Assembly: GCF_003058165.1 (NCBI RefSeq)
Contig: NZ_QBUC01000011.1
Span: 1-64,000, forward strand
Length of the DNA: 64,000 nucleotides
Direction: 5' to 3'
DNA from: Paenisporosarcina sp. OV554
GTDB taxonomy: Bacteria > Bacillota > Bacilli > Bacillales_A > Planococcaceae
Every line of letters begins with the position of its first letter. Position 1 is the stretch's first letter. A program made the position numbers and the translations under genes. This document shows, one piece after another, positions 28,471-36,859 of the stretch. The notes below the pieces were generated by a model. That model did no database searches and had not been told where the DNA came from. It was given only the letters and a program-made list of their open reading frames with translations.

Positions 28471-28731
28471 ATGAGTGAAAGCTTGTATACTCTCGTAAAG
28501 CAATCTAAAACGGATAACAACTCACTCGAAATCGTTATTGACTTATTTTCACCAAAAATCGATCGATCTTTGCAGCAAACTAAATTGCAATACAGAGAAG
28601 ATTTATCTCAAGAATTAAAAATGAAATTATTGGATTGCATCAGAAATTATGAGGTTGAGAACACGCCCGGATATTTTCAAATGTTAGATATCCTTGAAGA
28701 ACAAGGAATTCAATATTACCAGGGTGGATAA
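28471..28731 (+). CDS. rsoA: RsoA-like sigma-O co-regulator
   Basis: 86 residues. The helical segment SLEIVIDLFSPKIDRSLQQT followed by YREDLSQELKMKLLDCI resembles sigma region 2/HTH_16-type small proteins such as RsoA, the partner required by SigO. Starts 17 nt after sigO with AAGAAGGGG. A tRNA-Cys-like element begins 15 nt after the stop codon, so it would be part of this transcript. Confidence 0.65.
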   Translation: MSESLYTLVKQSKTDNNSLEIVIDLFSPKIDRSLQQTKLQYREDLSQELKMKLLDCIRNYEVENTPGYFQMLDILEEQGIQYYQGG

Positions 28732-28746
28732 GCATTTATCCGACAC

Positions 28747-28816
28747 GGTGACATAGCCAAGTTGCAAGGAAAAGGTGAAGACAGCCTTTGTCCTAAGTTC
28801 GACTCCGAGTGTCACC
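28747..28816 (+). pseudogene. tRNA-Cys-like pseudo-tRNA behind rsoA
   Basis: Seventy bases align along their length with the canonical Bacillus tRNA-Cys(GCA) as I remember it. The acceptor stem GGTGACA/TGTCACC pairs 7 of 7, with two compensated changes relative to GGCGGCA/TGCCGCC. ATAGCCAAGT and the T-loop TTCGACT are kept, and the next base is T, the usual cysteine discriminator. But the anticodon loop is GAAGACA (AGA in place of GCA, A instead of U33), the D-stem has a mismatch, D-loop G18 is lost and the T-stem pairs only 3 of 5. No CCA follows. It cannot be a normal elongator tRNA; it is either decaying or a repurposed tRNA-like RNA. Confidence 0.7.
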
Positions 28817-28817
28817 T

Positions 28818-29067
28818 TCTTACGAAATGTAGATTATCAAACTAAACCGAATGATGCATTTCGCAACAAATCTTGTCCCTATTCCATAGTATTAGGAGTC
28901 AAATTATCATTCCGTTTATTCGTGATAACGCATACGTTCGTCATTTCCCCGATGTAAATTTATTAATGATCAAGGTTCTGTGAGTCTAACAACCACCGCC
29001 AATGTCCCTTCTTGAATAACAACATTACTTCAACTAGACTCGAAACCTACTGTAAGTAGTTAAGTGG
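28818..29067. other. Intergenic region after the pseudo-tRNA
   Basis: No convincing gene, RNA or promoter seen between the pseudo-tRNA and the terminator. Confidence 0.4.
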
Positions 29068-29105
29068 ACGGATGTGCGAACAAAGTAACTCCACATCCGT
29101 TTGTT
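29068..29105 (+). terminator. Probable terminator of the yvrJ-sigO-rsoA transcript
   Basis: ACGGATGTG/CACATCCGT arms (29068-29076, 29092-29100) followed by TTGTT on the plus strand. Confidence 0.6.
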
Positions 29106-29165
29106 CATGATTAAATTAGATTTGTTATACTCTACTCCACTCCAATAACTCCACTAAGGACTCAT

Positions 29166-30293
29166 TCATCTCTTAATGAATCTTTCAATTCTAAATGGAG
29201 AGATGTCAAGTTCGCATTTCCCTTCGGTAATCAAATCACTCAATATTTGTCCCACCACACTGCTGAATTTAAAGCCATGTCCCGAAAAACCAGCTGCAAT
29301 GGCAACATGTGAATAGTTCGGATGCAAGTCGATGATAAAATCTTTATCCGGAGTCAATGTGTACAAGCATGGTTCACCATATTTAAACTGTCCGTGTTGT
29401 GGCATGTATTGCTGCAGAAAGTTAAGTAAATCTCCTTTATCATCTTCACCAAAAGTTCTTCTTGGATCGTCCGGGTTTATTGTCTCTCCACCATCATGTC
29501 TACCTACTTTTAAACCAACGCTATCAATACTAGGGAACCCATAATAAAATCCTTGTGGTGTCTCAAAACTAAAGGCAGGATAATCCTGTTGACCGTAAAG
29601 CATATCATCAGCGTCAAACCAAGCAAAGGTCTTTCTAACAGGTGCAAGAGGAAGTCCTAAATCTACCATAGAAAGGAGACTCCCTGCCCAAGCACCAGCT
29701 GAAATGACTAAAGAATTTCCTGTAAACGTATGTTCATCCGTCTTAATTGTTACACTATCATCATGAATCTCAATATCTTTCACTCTACTATTCATTACAA
29801 TCGTAGCTCCATGCAACTCAGCTAATTCCCTATATGCTTCAATACATTCTCCACATTTCAACACGCCCGAAGTAGACTCAAAACAACCCATCATATCGGT
29901 CCGTAAAGACATCCCAGACCATTTCTGATTCACTTCAGCAGAATCCATCACTTCTACTGGTAAAGCGAACTTCTCAGCACTAGACAAAACACTCTTGATG
30001 AACTCCGATTCTGCCACACCGACATTAAGCACGCCTGTTTGAAGGAAAATGTCCCTATCCGTCTCTTTCGCTAAATCATCCCATAACTCTTTAGCCTTCA
30101 ACGCTAAAGGGACATACTCTTCCCCTTCACCATATGCATATCGAATAATTCTCGTATCGCCATGATGACTCCCTTTGTCATGAGGTGGGTTAAAGGAATC
30201 TACTAATAACGTTCGCTTCCCACTCTTCGCTAAAAAATACCCTGCTGCCATGCCCATCGAACCTGCACCCACGATAATCACATCATAATGCAT
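29166..30293 (-). CDS. solA: N-methyl-L-amino acid oxidase (N-methyltryptophan / monomeric sarcosine oxidase family)
   Basis: 375-residue flavoenzyme that demethylates N-methyl amino acids, making formaldehyde and H2O2. Rossmann motif VIIVGAGSMGMAAGYFLAKSG at the N-terminus; GSHHGDTRIIRYAYGEG is the family signature; the covalent-FAD cysteine is in GEPCLYTLTPDKDF and the C-terminal flavin segment is GFSGHGFKFSSVVGQIL. The block VRKTFAWFDAD looks more like N-methyltryptophan oxidase, other parts like sarcosine oxidase, so the substrate is open. Ribosome binding site GGAGG. No C1-metabolism genes adjoin. Confidence 0.85.
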   Translation of the reverse strand: MHYDVIIVGAGSMGMAAGYFLAKSGKRTLLVDSFNPPHDKGSHHGDTRIIRYAYGEGEEYVPLALKAKELWDDLAKETDRDIFLQTGVLNVGVAESEFIKSVLSSAEKFALPVEVMDSAEVNQKWSGMSLRTDMMGCFESTSGVLKCGECIEAYRELAELHGATIVMNSRVKDIEIHDDSVTIKTDEHTFTGNSLVISAGAWAGSLLSMVDLGLPLAPVRKTFAWFDADDMLYGQQDYPAFSFETPQGFYYGFPSIDSVGLKVGRHDGGETINPDDPRRTFGEDDKGDLLNFLQQYMPQHGQFKYGEPCLYTLTPDKDFIIDLHPNYSHVAIAAGFSGHGFKFSSVVGQILSDLITEGKCELDISPFRIERFIKR

Positions 30294-30380
30294 TTTGTCT
30301 AACCTCCAGATCCAATCAGTTTTATGTTGTAGTGCTCTTTGATTTTGAATTTAATACTGCTACGAATCAGATCATTTTTA

Positions 30381-31313
30381 TTATTTCCATATTGCATCAT
30401 GAGGTAAGATGGCATGGACACCTTTCACTCCATTTACCACTCCAGTAATTCGAAAGTCTACAGAAACGCTAGCCAGAGCTGTCGCCTCTACCTTTTGAAT
30501 TCCGTAAAACTTTTGCATCAACCATTTCGTCGAGTGCCATAGCTGCAACCTCATTTAAATCCTCATAAATCCAAAAGTAATCCAACCTGCTGGTGTATTT
30601 GCTCTTGGCATAGTTAGCTTCATATCATCTCTAACACGCAATGTGATATCCACTACATCCATCCGACATTCAATAGCAGTTCCAGCACTTTCGCCATCCC
30701 CTTGCAATGCATGACCTTCACCAATGGAAAATAAAGCTCCCTCCACCGAAATTGGCAAGAAGAGACTACTCCCTCTCACCAATTCTTTACAGTCAATATT
30801 TCCTCCACAATAGCGAGGTGGAGAAGTGGAATGAGTACCAGATTCAACTGGTGCAACCACCCATTCCCCCCATAAATGGAGATAAACCTACATGAAATGT
30901 CTGATTTCCTATTATTCCACTACCTGTCATAGTGGTTGCGTCTAGCTCCCAGTTTACCTGTAACCTCTCCGAATCTATCAGTCCTAGTTTTTCGTTTTGC
31001 CAGCTTGGAATTCCACCCGCCCAATTTCGCCCATACCAACCAGGTATCACTTCATTTACTCTTACTTCTAACACCATTCCCGGTTTTGCCTTTCGAATTG
31101 AAATAGGTCCAATTATCGGATGTCCAGGCTTTTCTTCCTTCTCCCTTGAATCAAAGATACTTCTTACTCATGCTTAGAGCTTGAATATCCCCATTGAATA
31201 TCAAGGGTTTTTAATTGAATCGAATCTCCTGAATCAATGGTTAAGATAGGTTCATATCCTTTATTAAAAGAACCATGGAAGTTCTTCGTTTCAAGTTCTA
31301 GTTTATGTATCAT
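30381..31313 (-). pseudogene. Acetamidase/formamidase family gene broken by several frameshifts
   Basis: Reading the minus strand from ATG 31313 in changing frames reconstructs a full-length (about 300 residues) FmdA/AmdA protein: N-terminal LELETKNFHGSFNKGYEP, then EEKPGHPIIGPISIRKAKPG, PGWYGRNWAGGIPSW, HSTSPPRYCGGNIDCKELV, GDGESAGTAIECRMDV, and finally ASVSVDFRITGVVNGVKGVH ending at TAA 30381. Frame changes are needed near 31170, 30865 (in a run of six G), 30560 and 30480. The enzyme would hydrolyse short amides to ammonia. Several lesions make a sequencing artefact unlikely. Confidence 0.8.
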
Positions 31314-31492
31314 AAATACCCACTCTTTCAGAAAATTGCCTTAATTAATGCCATGAACAAGTTACTGAGTGCGTACTTCCTATCATCATAGTATCAAATT
31401 AGTAGTTTTATTTTCACCTTGGGGTATTGTCACTAATTATCTGTCACTTGTTATGCATACAATAGTAATAATAATAAGAGGAGGTTATTATC

Positions 31493-31858
31493 ATAAATAG
31501 AAAATTTGATTGGCTGCCTGTCATCTTGTTTTCATTAATTGCACAATACATCATCCAACAATTGTTGATCTTCGTTGAACTTTCTGTAAATCACTCTATA
31601 TCAACAGCTTTACTCATTAAAATCAATTTCTTTATTATTGCACTTGTTGGTGGGATAGTAGCTAGCCATTTTTTCATCAAAAATTCAAAGCATATTGGAG
31701 GAATATCCGCAACTCTCTTCGTTATCCTAAGTCAATTGTATATTGGCAACAGTACTCTTAACGGTTCAGCGCTACTAGTATTAATACTTGTTTATGTCGT
31801 TGGCTATGTAGGAGCCATTTTGTACTCTAATAAACTAGCCCACAAACGGTTTAAATAA
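31493..31858 (+). CDS. Small membrane protein with a probable non-ATG (ATT/ATC/ATA) start
   Basis: About 121 residues with three to four hydrophobic helices and no recognised family. A strong ribosome binding site AAGAGGAGG (31476-31484) is followed at 8 nt by ATA (31493), with ATC and ATT as the in-frame codons just before it; the first conventional start, TTG at 31526, has no ribosome binding site and would lose the first 11 residues. Either a near-cognate start is used, as infC does, or a former ATG has mutated. It ends before a bidirectional hairpin. Confidence 0.6.
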   Translation: MNRKFDWLPVILFSLIAQYIIQQLLIFVELSVNHSISTALLIKINFFIIALVGGIVASHFFIKNSKHIGGISATLFVILSQLYIGNSTLNGSALLVLILVYVVGYVGAILYSNKLAHKRFK

Positions 31859-31921
31859 GTTCATTTGAGCACACAGAAAAAAACTAACACGCTCCATGTA
31901 CTTTGCCTAAGCCAAAAGTGA

Positions 31922-31955
31922 AAACACCTCTCACTATTAAAAAATGGAGGTGTTT
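31922..31955. terminator. Bidirectional intrinsic terminator between convergent genes
   Basis: AAACACCTC/GAGGTGTTT arms with TTTTT on the plus strand and TTTTC on the minus strand, between convergent genes ending at 31858 and 31987. Confidence 0.8.
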
Positions 31956-31986
31956 TTCATATGTTCGGATTATATTTGATTAACGT

Positions 31987-32616
31987 TTAAGATTTATTGT
32001 TAAGTTTTTTTAACTGGTGATTATGTAGGTTGGAAAAAACCAGCAATGCTAGGATCGCTCCTATTAAAGCAAATGACATATCCCATTGCGCATCCCACTC
32101 ATCACCTTGCATACCCAAAAAGTCTTCCGTTGCTTTTTTAGCATGAGGCAATTTCGTACTCAACCATTCGATGATTTCATACAACGCTGCAATAGCCAGA
32201 ACGATACTAGTGGAAATCGCAAACAACCAAGTGCCTTTAGTTAGTGGTGTATTTCTAATCAAGATCTCTCTCACCACAATCGCAGATAAGCCTTTCAGAA
32301 AATGCCCAAAGCGATCATAATGATTTCGCTGTAAATTAAATTCGTCCTTTATCCAATTAAACAACGGTACCTCAGCATAAGTGTAGTGGCCACCAATAAA
32401 CGTAAGAATGGATAATATGGCAATAATCCAATAAGAGAGAGAAGTGAGTCGAAATTTTTTATAAGTAATTATGATAATAATTACAGCCACCACTGACGGG
32501 CTAGCCTCTGCCACCCATGTCCACAATACTGCAGGCTTAATAACGGACCATATAAAAACCAAGATAACGACGACAAGTAAAGAAAAATGAAGCTTTGCCT
32601 CTTTATCCAAAACCAC
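31987..32616 (-). CDS. YjdF/DUF2238 family membrane protein
   Basis: 209-residue integral membrane protein with about six helices; NHYDRFGHFLKGLSAIVVRE and LYEIIEWLSTKL...DFLGMQGDEWDAQWDM are DUF2238 hallmarks. Its biochemical role is unknown. I move the start to GTG 32616, which has GGAAGGAG about 8 nt upstream; the in-frame ATG at 32637 would overlap that site. Confidence 0.8.
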   Translation of the reverse strand: MVLDKEAKLHFSLLVVVILVFIWSVIKPAVLWTWVAEASPSVVAVIIIIITYKKFRLTSLSYWIIAILSILTFIGGHYTYAEVPLFNWIKDEFNLQRNHYDRFGHFLKGLSAIVVREILIRNTPLTKGTWLFAISTSIVLAIAALYEIIEWLSTKLPHAKKATEDFLGMQGDEWDAQWDMSFALIGAILALLVFSNLHNHQLKKLNNKS

Positions 32617-32706
32617 GACACTCACTCCTTCCGACAACAGTATGCGAAAAAAAAGAACGTCGTATACCTATCGGTGCCAGGAATCTCAGTCTAGCATCAC
32701 AAAATG

Positions 32707-33210
32707 TTACGCAAATCGATTCTCCATCTCTTGCATCATCATCCTACCCGAAAACTTTAAAGGAAGTTTTATCATAGGAAAATCATTTAATGTTCGATTT
32801 AATTGTTGAACGTCCATAATCCCATCATCTTCCTGTACGCATTCAATATAATAGATGGCGTCATTCATTTGACCAATAATAGAGCGTTCACTTGTTTTCA
32901 TGTATTCGATTCTATCCATGTGTTGTACATATTGCTCAATAAAAATTGGATTGACCTTGTCAGCCTCTAAATTCTCTTGGATTCCTGAATAAATCATCTC
33001 ATCTAAATTCTTTATATCTTTTGCCACCACCGGACCTAGTACAAACAGATAACGCGTCTGACTATTCATCACCATGATGTACTTCTTACGGTTAATTAGA
33101 AATAGATGCGCATGCCAAGAGTAAAACAAATCCTGCGTTTCTTTTGGCTTGCTCGTAAGATTTTTCTTCAAATAATCTCCCAGTTTCTTCGTGCATTGAA
33201 TTATCAACAT
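32707..33210 (-). CDS. DUF6933-like protein of unknown function
   Basis: 167 residues, soluble. Begins MLIIQCTKKLGDYLKKNL and has SWHAHLFLINRKKYIMVMNS, a pattern I associate with DUF6933 proteins. No catalytic motif is visible. Ribosome binding site AAAGGGATGG. It heads a series of small accessory genes on the minus strand; no operon partner can be named. Confidence 0.6.
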   Translation of the reverse strand: MLIIQCTKKLGDYLKKNLTSKPKETQDLFYSWHAHLFLINRKKYIMVMNSQTRYLFVLGPVVAKDIKNLDEMIYSGIQENLEADKVNPIFIEQYVQHMDRIEYMKTSERSIIGQMNDAIYYIECVQEDDGIMDVQQLNRTLNDFPMIKLPLKFSGRMMMQEMENRFA

Positions 33211-33281
33211 CTGACCATCCCTTTAAAATTTCTCAAATCAAACAATCGACTTCTTATTAATCCATTATAGCGACCAATAAT

Positions 33282-33497
33282 TTATTTTGAGTCCTGTTCC
33301 TCTCTTTTCCGAACTTCTATTTGAGCCGTTATATAGGCAACTCCTACTAATCCAATAACACCAAAAACAATCGCTATAATGTCTTGTTGAGAATACGTAA
33401 AGCTAGTAAAACCCGCAATCAAACTTATGCCTATAACAATAAGTAATATCCAATGAGAATACCTAGATAAAAACCTCTTCAATAATTTCACGTCCAT
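33282..33497 (-). CDS. Small two-helix membrane protein
   Basis: 71 residues with two hydrophobic segments (about 15-31 and 38-58) and a charged C-terminus. No family recognised. It starts 3 nt after the stop of the DUF1761 pseudogene with little ribosome binding site, which suggests translational coupling to that gene and perhaps impaired expression now. Confidence 0.5.
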   Translation of the reverse strand: MDVKLLKRFLSRYSHWILLIVIGISLIAGFTSFTYSQQDIIAIVFGVIGLVGVAYITAQIEVRKREEQDSK

Positions 33498-33500
33498 TAA

Positions 33501-33912
33501 CTATTTAATTTCATCATTCAAAAATAATTTCCAAATACCCAAAATGAACCCCATGTCTGTAAAGGTAATTACGTGATATCCTGCATTAATCAAAAATAAT
33601 TTTATTGACTTTCGTTCAAATAAATAAGTAATTCCCATTGCAGTGGCAACCCAAAATAGTCCTGCCATTGCACCAAATCTCGACCGAGAAACAGTACCAG
33701 TACAAAGGAAATGACCAATGACAATATTAATGAACCACCAAAAATCATCCCCATATTGCCTTTCTTTAATTGCCCTTCATCAAACCCATTTTCCACCATC
33801 CAAGGCTTTGCAAATAAAACTGAATACCACAATCCGCCAATGATAAATGCTGATAATGCTGCAACGATAACGGCTAAATAATTAATGGATTCTAATATTA
33901 CTGAAAATCCAT
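33501..33912 (-). pseudogene. DUF1761 family membrane protein, frameshifted
   Basis: ATG 33912 follows AAAGGAG, but the frame stops after four codons. The frame one base over gives SINYLAVIVAALSAFIIGGL, WYSVLFAKPWMVENGF and the GMIFGGSLILSL segment typical of DUF1761. Near 33690 a second shift is needed to continue into ATAMGITYLFERKSIKLFL and INAGYHVITFTDMG. A short piece also seems missing before ATAMGI. Confidence 0.7.
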
Positions 33913-33943
33913 TTGATTCACTCCTTTATTTGTTTATTCTACT

Positions 33944-34753
33944 CTATTGCCATTTCTCCTCGTTGCAGTAATGAATTATGTACTTCGAAAATCTTATAGC
34001 CATTTTAATTCGCTCCTTATCGGAAGTGAAAATTATTTCCTTTTCACCTTTTCGAATATTCATGGCTTCCTTGATTATTGGATACCACTCGACTGGAAGA
34101 TGTAGCAATGCATATTCGCCAGCACCAAGTTTTGAAATGATGTCGTGTTCTTTTAAGGTATAAAATTGTCGTAATAATCCAAGTACGGCCCATTCAATTT
34201 CTTCATCGATATCTTCAGCTGGAAAATTAGATAACTCTGCACTCGAGTTCTCCATTCGTTTAACTCGTTCTGCCCAATAAGAATTCATATTTCCATTTAC
34301 ATAAGAGAGTAAATGAGTTGATTGGATGTCAAAATTGAGTGCATGTCGTTCTGTCCCTAAAATTCTTATTCCCCTCGTTTTCAATATCCACCAAATAATC
34401 GGATCAAAGTCCGAACGATAACTTATCTTGCCACTGTTATAATTGAGGTAGTTGTCATTGCCCAAAGTCAGCCTACCTGCATCCTCCCTCATAATGTACA
34501 CTCCATCCATTTCAGGATTTTAATTTTGGGTAGCTATCCTGCTATGGATTTCAGAAAGAACCATGGCATCTGCTTCTTGCAAACGACGATTTGTAATAGT
34601 AATGAAATCAATATCACTCGATTTTCCCACATAGGCACCTAGTGCAATGGAACCTTGAATATACAATCCTTCAAGCGTATTTGGTAAACGTTCATTCACC
34701 AAAGCAATGTACTCGTCTAGAACGTTCTGTACAAGTACTGGTATTTCCGACAT
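33944..34753 (-). pseudogene. Aminoglycoside nucleotidyltransferase-like gene (DUF4111 C-terminus) with an in-frame stop
   Basis: The first part (34753-34520) has the nucleotidyltransferase motif GSIALGAYVGKSSDIDFI with Gly-Ser and the Asp-x-Asp pair. A TAA at 34520-34522 interrupts it. The same frame resumes without shift (ATG 34510) for 188 residues with the DUF4111-type helical domain. Together about 269 residues, the size of AadA-like adenylyltransferases. One substitution could restore it, so a sequencing error or recent inactivation is possible. Whether the intact form acted on aminoglycosides cannot be told. Confidence 0.75.
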
Positions 34754-34765
34754 GACATTCTCTCC

Positions 34766-35032
34766 TCACTTATATATAGGCTTCAACCCCTTCAACCATA
34801 TTGAAGGAACAACCTCATCCAGCGTTTCATACCAACTATCCACTTTAATAAAGCAATCATAGTGAGTCACCACTACTGGAGATGTAGCTGAAGATTGCTC
34901 GTGAAATAACACGTTCCCCCATCTCGAAGAACGCATTTTCTTGTCCTTAATAAAAGCTGTCGTTAAGAACCTAGCAAATCCTTCTAATCCATCGAAATAC
35001 TCCAGATTATGGTGTAACTTTTTCGAGTACAT
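34766..35032 (-). CDS. Hypothetical protein
   Basis: 88 residues, soluble, with aromatic-rich segments (VVVTHYDCFIKVDSWYETL). No family recognised. It ends 12 nt before the nucleotidyltransferase pseudogene and begins behind a terminator; the ribosome binding site is poor (TTGAG). Possibly real but weakly supported. Confidence 0.4.
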   Translation of the reverse strand: MYSKKLHHNLEYFDGLEGFARFLTTAFIKDKKMRSSRWGNVLFHEQSSATSPVVVTHYDCFIKVDSWYETLDEVVPSIWLKGLKPIYK

Positions 35033-35051
35033 ATCTCAACAACAAAAATAA

Positions 35052-35078
35052 ATCCAACAACTAGGCCAGCTGCTGGAT
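35052..35078 (-). terminator. Probable intrinsic terminator after the VOC protein gene
   Basis: ATCCA-CA-CT pairs with AG-TG-TGGAT around GGCC; TTATTTTTG follows on the minus strand. Confidence 0.6.
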
Positions 35079-35159
35079 AAAGTTTATTAATAAGAGATAT
35101 AGGGAGAAGACAACTCTCAGCGTAAAGTTGTTCCCACTTTAGCAGGCTTGACTTTGCCC

Positions 35160-35621
35160 TTATGCTTGTTGTAATTGTTCGATATCCAGCTTCTTCATTC
35201 CAAGCATTGCCTTTGTCACGCGTTGGGCTTTTTCTGGATTAGGGTCTTGCATCAACTTGCCTAAAATCGTTGGGACCACTTGCCACGACACACCAAATTT
35301 GTCCGTAAGCCATCCACATTGACCTGGTTCCCCCCCTTCGGAAAGGTGATTCCAGTAGTGATCGACATCCGCTTGCGTTTCGCAACTGATACTAAACGAT
35401 ACTGCAGGTGTGAATGAATAATGTGGCCCACCGTTAATCGCAAAAAAATCTTGGCCATTTAGTGCAAATGCTATCGTCATCACTTTACCTTTCTCTCTAG
35501 GACCAACCGCTCCGAACCGAGATACATTCTTTACATTTACCTCTTTGAAAACTGAGGCATAAAAATCCACCGCTTCTTCGGCTTGATCATCAAACCACAA
35601 GTTCGGAACAATTTTTTCCAT
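35160..35621 (-). CDS. VOC superfamily protein (PhnB / 3-demethylubiquinone methyltransferase-like)
   Basis: 153 residues of the PF06983 type: KIVPNLWFDDQAEEAVDFYA, ALNGQDFFAINGGPHYSFTP, CGWLTDKFGVSWQVVP. Such proteins share the glyoxalase fold, but few have a known reaction. ATG 35621 has GGAGGAAAC before it, so the upstream in-frame ATG (35639), which overlaps that site, is rejected. Confidence 0.85.
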   Translation of the reverse strand: MEKIVPNLWFDDQAEEAVDFYASVFKEVNVKNVSRFGAVGPREKGKVMTIAFALNGQDFFAINGGPHYSFTPAVSFSISCETQADVDHYWNHLSEGGEPGQCGWLTDKFGVSWQVVPTILGKLMQDPNPEKAQRVTKAMLGMKKLDIEQLQQA

Positions 35622-35832
35622 AGCCGTTTCCTCCTCCATTGAATATACATACTTCCATGTTCGACCAATCCAATGTATTTTCCTGCAACCATTCTAGTTC
35701 AGGTAACAAACAGATTCTTTTCCTTCCTGTCGATAACAATAGAAATCATCAATACAGTGTCTTTGATTCTATGAACAGAAAGAATTGCATTTTTGTGCAA
35801 ATAAAAAATGCCCTTCTGCTGTAGCGAAGGGC

Positions 35833-35979
35833 CTATGACTGACGATTTTTTTCCTATGCGCGGTTTTAGCCGTTCTATGCGCGCATTCGTGTCGACTATG
35901 CGCTGTTCTTTGTCGTCTATGAGCGGTTCTCTGTCGACTATGCGCGGTTTGGTCGCTTCTATTCGCGAAACTATAAAAA
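35833..35979. repeat. 21-bp tandem repeat array (array A, 7 units)
   Basis: Units start at 35833, 35854, 35875, 35896, 35917, 35938 and 35959, always 21 bp apart. Consensus CTATGCGCGGTTTTTGTCGA plus one base. The last unit, CTATTCGCGAAACTA, and the following ~65 bp recur after array B. It lies 55 bp beyond the terminator of the lysine-type ABC operon. Open frames through it are by-products of the 7-codon period. Confidence 0.9.
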
Positions 35980-36033
35980 GCTACCATGATGCTGGTTTCG
36001 CTGTAGTCCCAAAGTTTATACTTTCTTTCAAAA

Positions 36034-36063
36034 AAGCAGCTGAAGATGCAATCTCAGCCGCTT
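36034..36063 (-). terminator. Intrinsic terminator of the lysine-type ABC operon
   Basis: AAGCAGCTGA/TCAGCCGCTT arms (one mismatch) followed by TTTTTTG on the minus strand. Confidence 0.8.
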
Positions 36064-36072
36064 GTTACCTTC

Positions 36073-36822
36073 CTATTCTACTGATGATAAAAATTGTCTT
36101 GTTCTTTCTTCTTTGGGATTTCCGAAAATTTCTTCTGATGTCCCTTGCTCAACTATTACTCCGTTATCCATAAAAACGACCCTGTCCGCAACATCTTTTG
36201 CAAAGCTCATTTCGTGTGTAACAATTATCATCGTCATGCCTTCTTGAGCCAAATCTTTAATAACCTGCAGAACTTCTCTTACAAGTTCAGGATCTAAGGC
36301 AGAAGTTGGTTCATCATAGAGCATGACCATCGGATTCAACGCTAGTGATCTAGCTATTGCTACTCTTTGCTGCTGACCACCGGACAATTGAGCTGGATAG
36401 TAGTCACACCGATCGCCAAGTCCGACTTTAGTAAGAAGAGCTTCACCCAACTTTCTTGCTTCTTCTTTCTTAGCGCCATGTATAACAATCGGACCTTCCA
36501 TAACATTTTCAATTGCCGTTTTATGGGGAAATAAATTGAAAGATTGAAAAACAAAACCTGTTCGTTTTCTCAACTCTCTTATCGCTTTTTTTCTTTTACT
36601 ATCTATTTTCCCACCTGTAATTACTTGAAATTCACCAATTTGAATGGTGCCTTCCGATGGTTCTTCTAAAAAGTTTAAACAACGTAGCAAAGTGGATTTC
36701 CCAGAGCCGCTAGGACCCATAATAACGACCACTTCGCTTTTACTAACGCTTAAGTCGATTCCCTGCAAAACTTCATTCGTTCCAAAGCTCTTTTTTAATT
36801 GATGTATTTGAATAATACTCAT
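36073..36822 (-). CDS. Amino acid ABC transporter ATP-binding protein (lysine-type operon)
   Basis: 249-residue GlnQ-type ATPase: [57 protein letters not shown] all intact. Last gene of binding protein - lysine dehydrogenase-like enzyme - permease - ATPase. The embedded enzyme suggests a basic amino acid as cargo. Ribosome binding site TTAGGAG. Confidence 0.92.
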   Translation of the reverse strand: MSIIQIHQLKKSFGTNEVLQGIDLSVSKSEVVVIMGPSGSGKSTLLRCLNFLEEPSEGTIQIGEFQVITGGKIDSKRKKAIRELRKRTGFVFQSFNLFPHKTAIENVMEGPIVIHGAKKEEARKLGEALLTKVGLGDRCDYYPAQLSGGQQQRVAIARSLALNPMVMLYDEPTSALDPELVREVLQVIKDLAQEGMTMIIVTHEMSFAKDVADRVVFMDNGVIVEQGTSEEIFGNPKEERTRQFLSSVE

Positions 36823-36859
36823 GGCAATCTCCTAACATTAGTATTTTCAAATCGTGGGA

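Noticed and set aside
28747-28817. Functional tRNA gene
   Set aside because: No U33, altered anticodon loop, broken T-stem, lost G18 and no CCA; kept as a pseudo-tRNA.
28775-28957. Plus-strand frame starting inside the pseudo-tRNA
   Set aside because: No ribosome binding site, and it uses the tRNA-like sequence as codons.
30707-31177. Plus-strand frames opposite the amidase pseudogene
   Set aside because: They mirror the minus-strand gene remains, whose family motifs are clear.
35769-36173. Open frames through array A on both strands (Arg/His-rich or Met/Ser/Arg-rich heptapeptide repeats)
   Set aside because: The 21-bp period keeps all frames in phase, so open frames arise automatically; they lack ribosome binding sites and run into the terminator.
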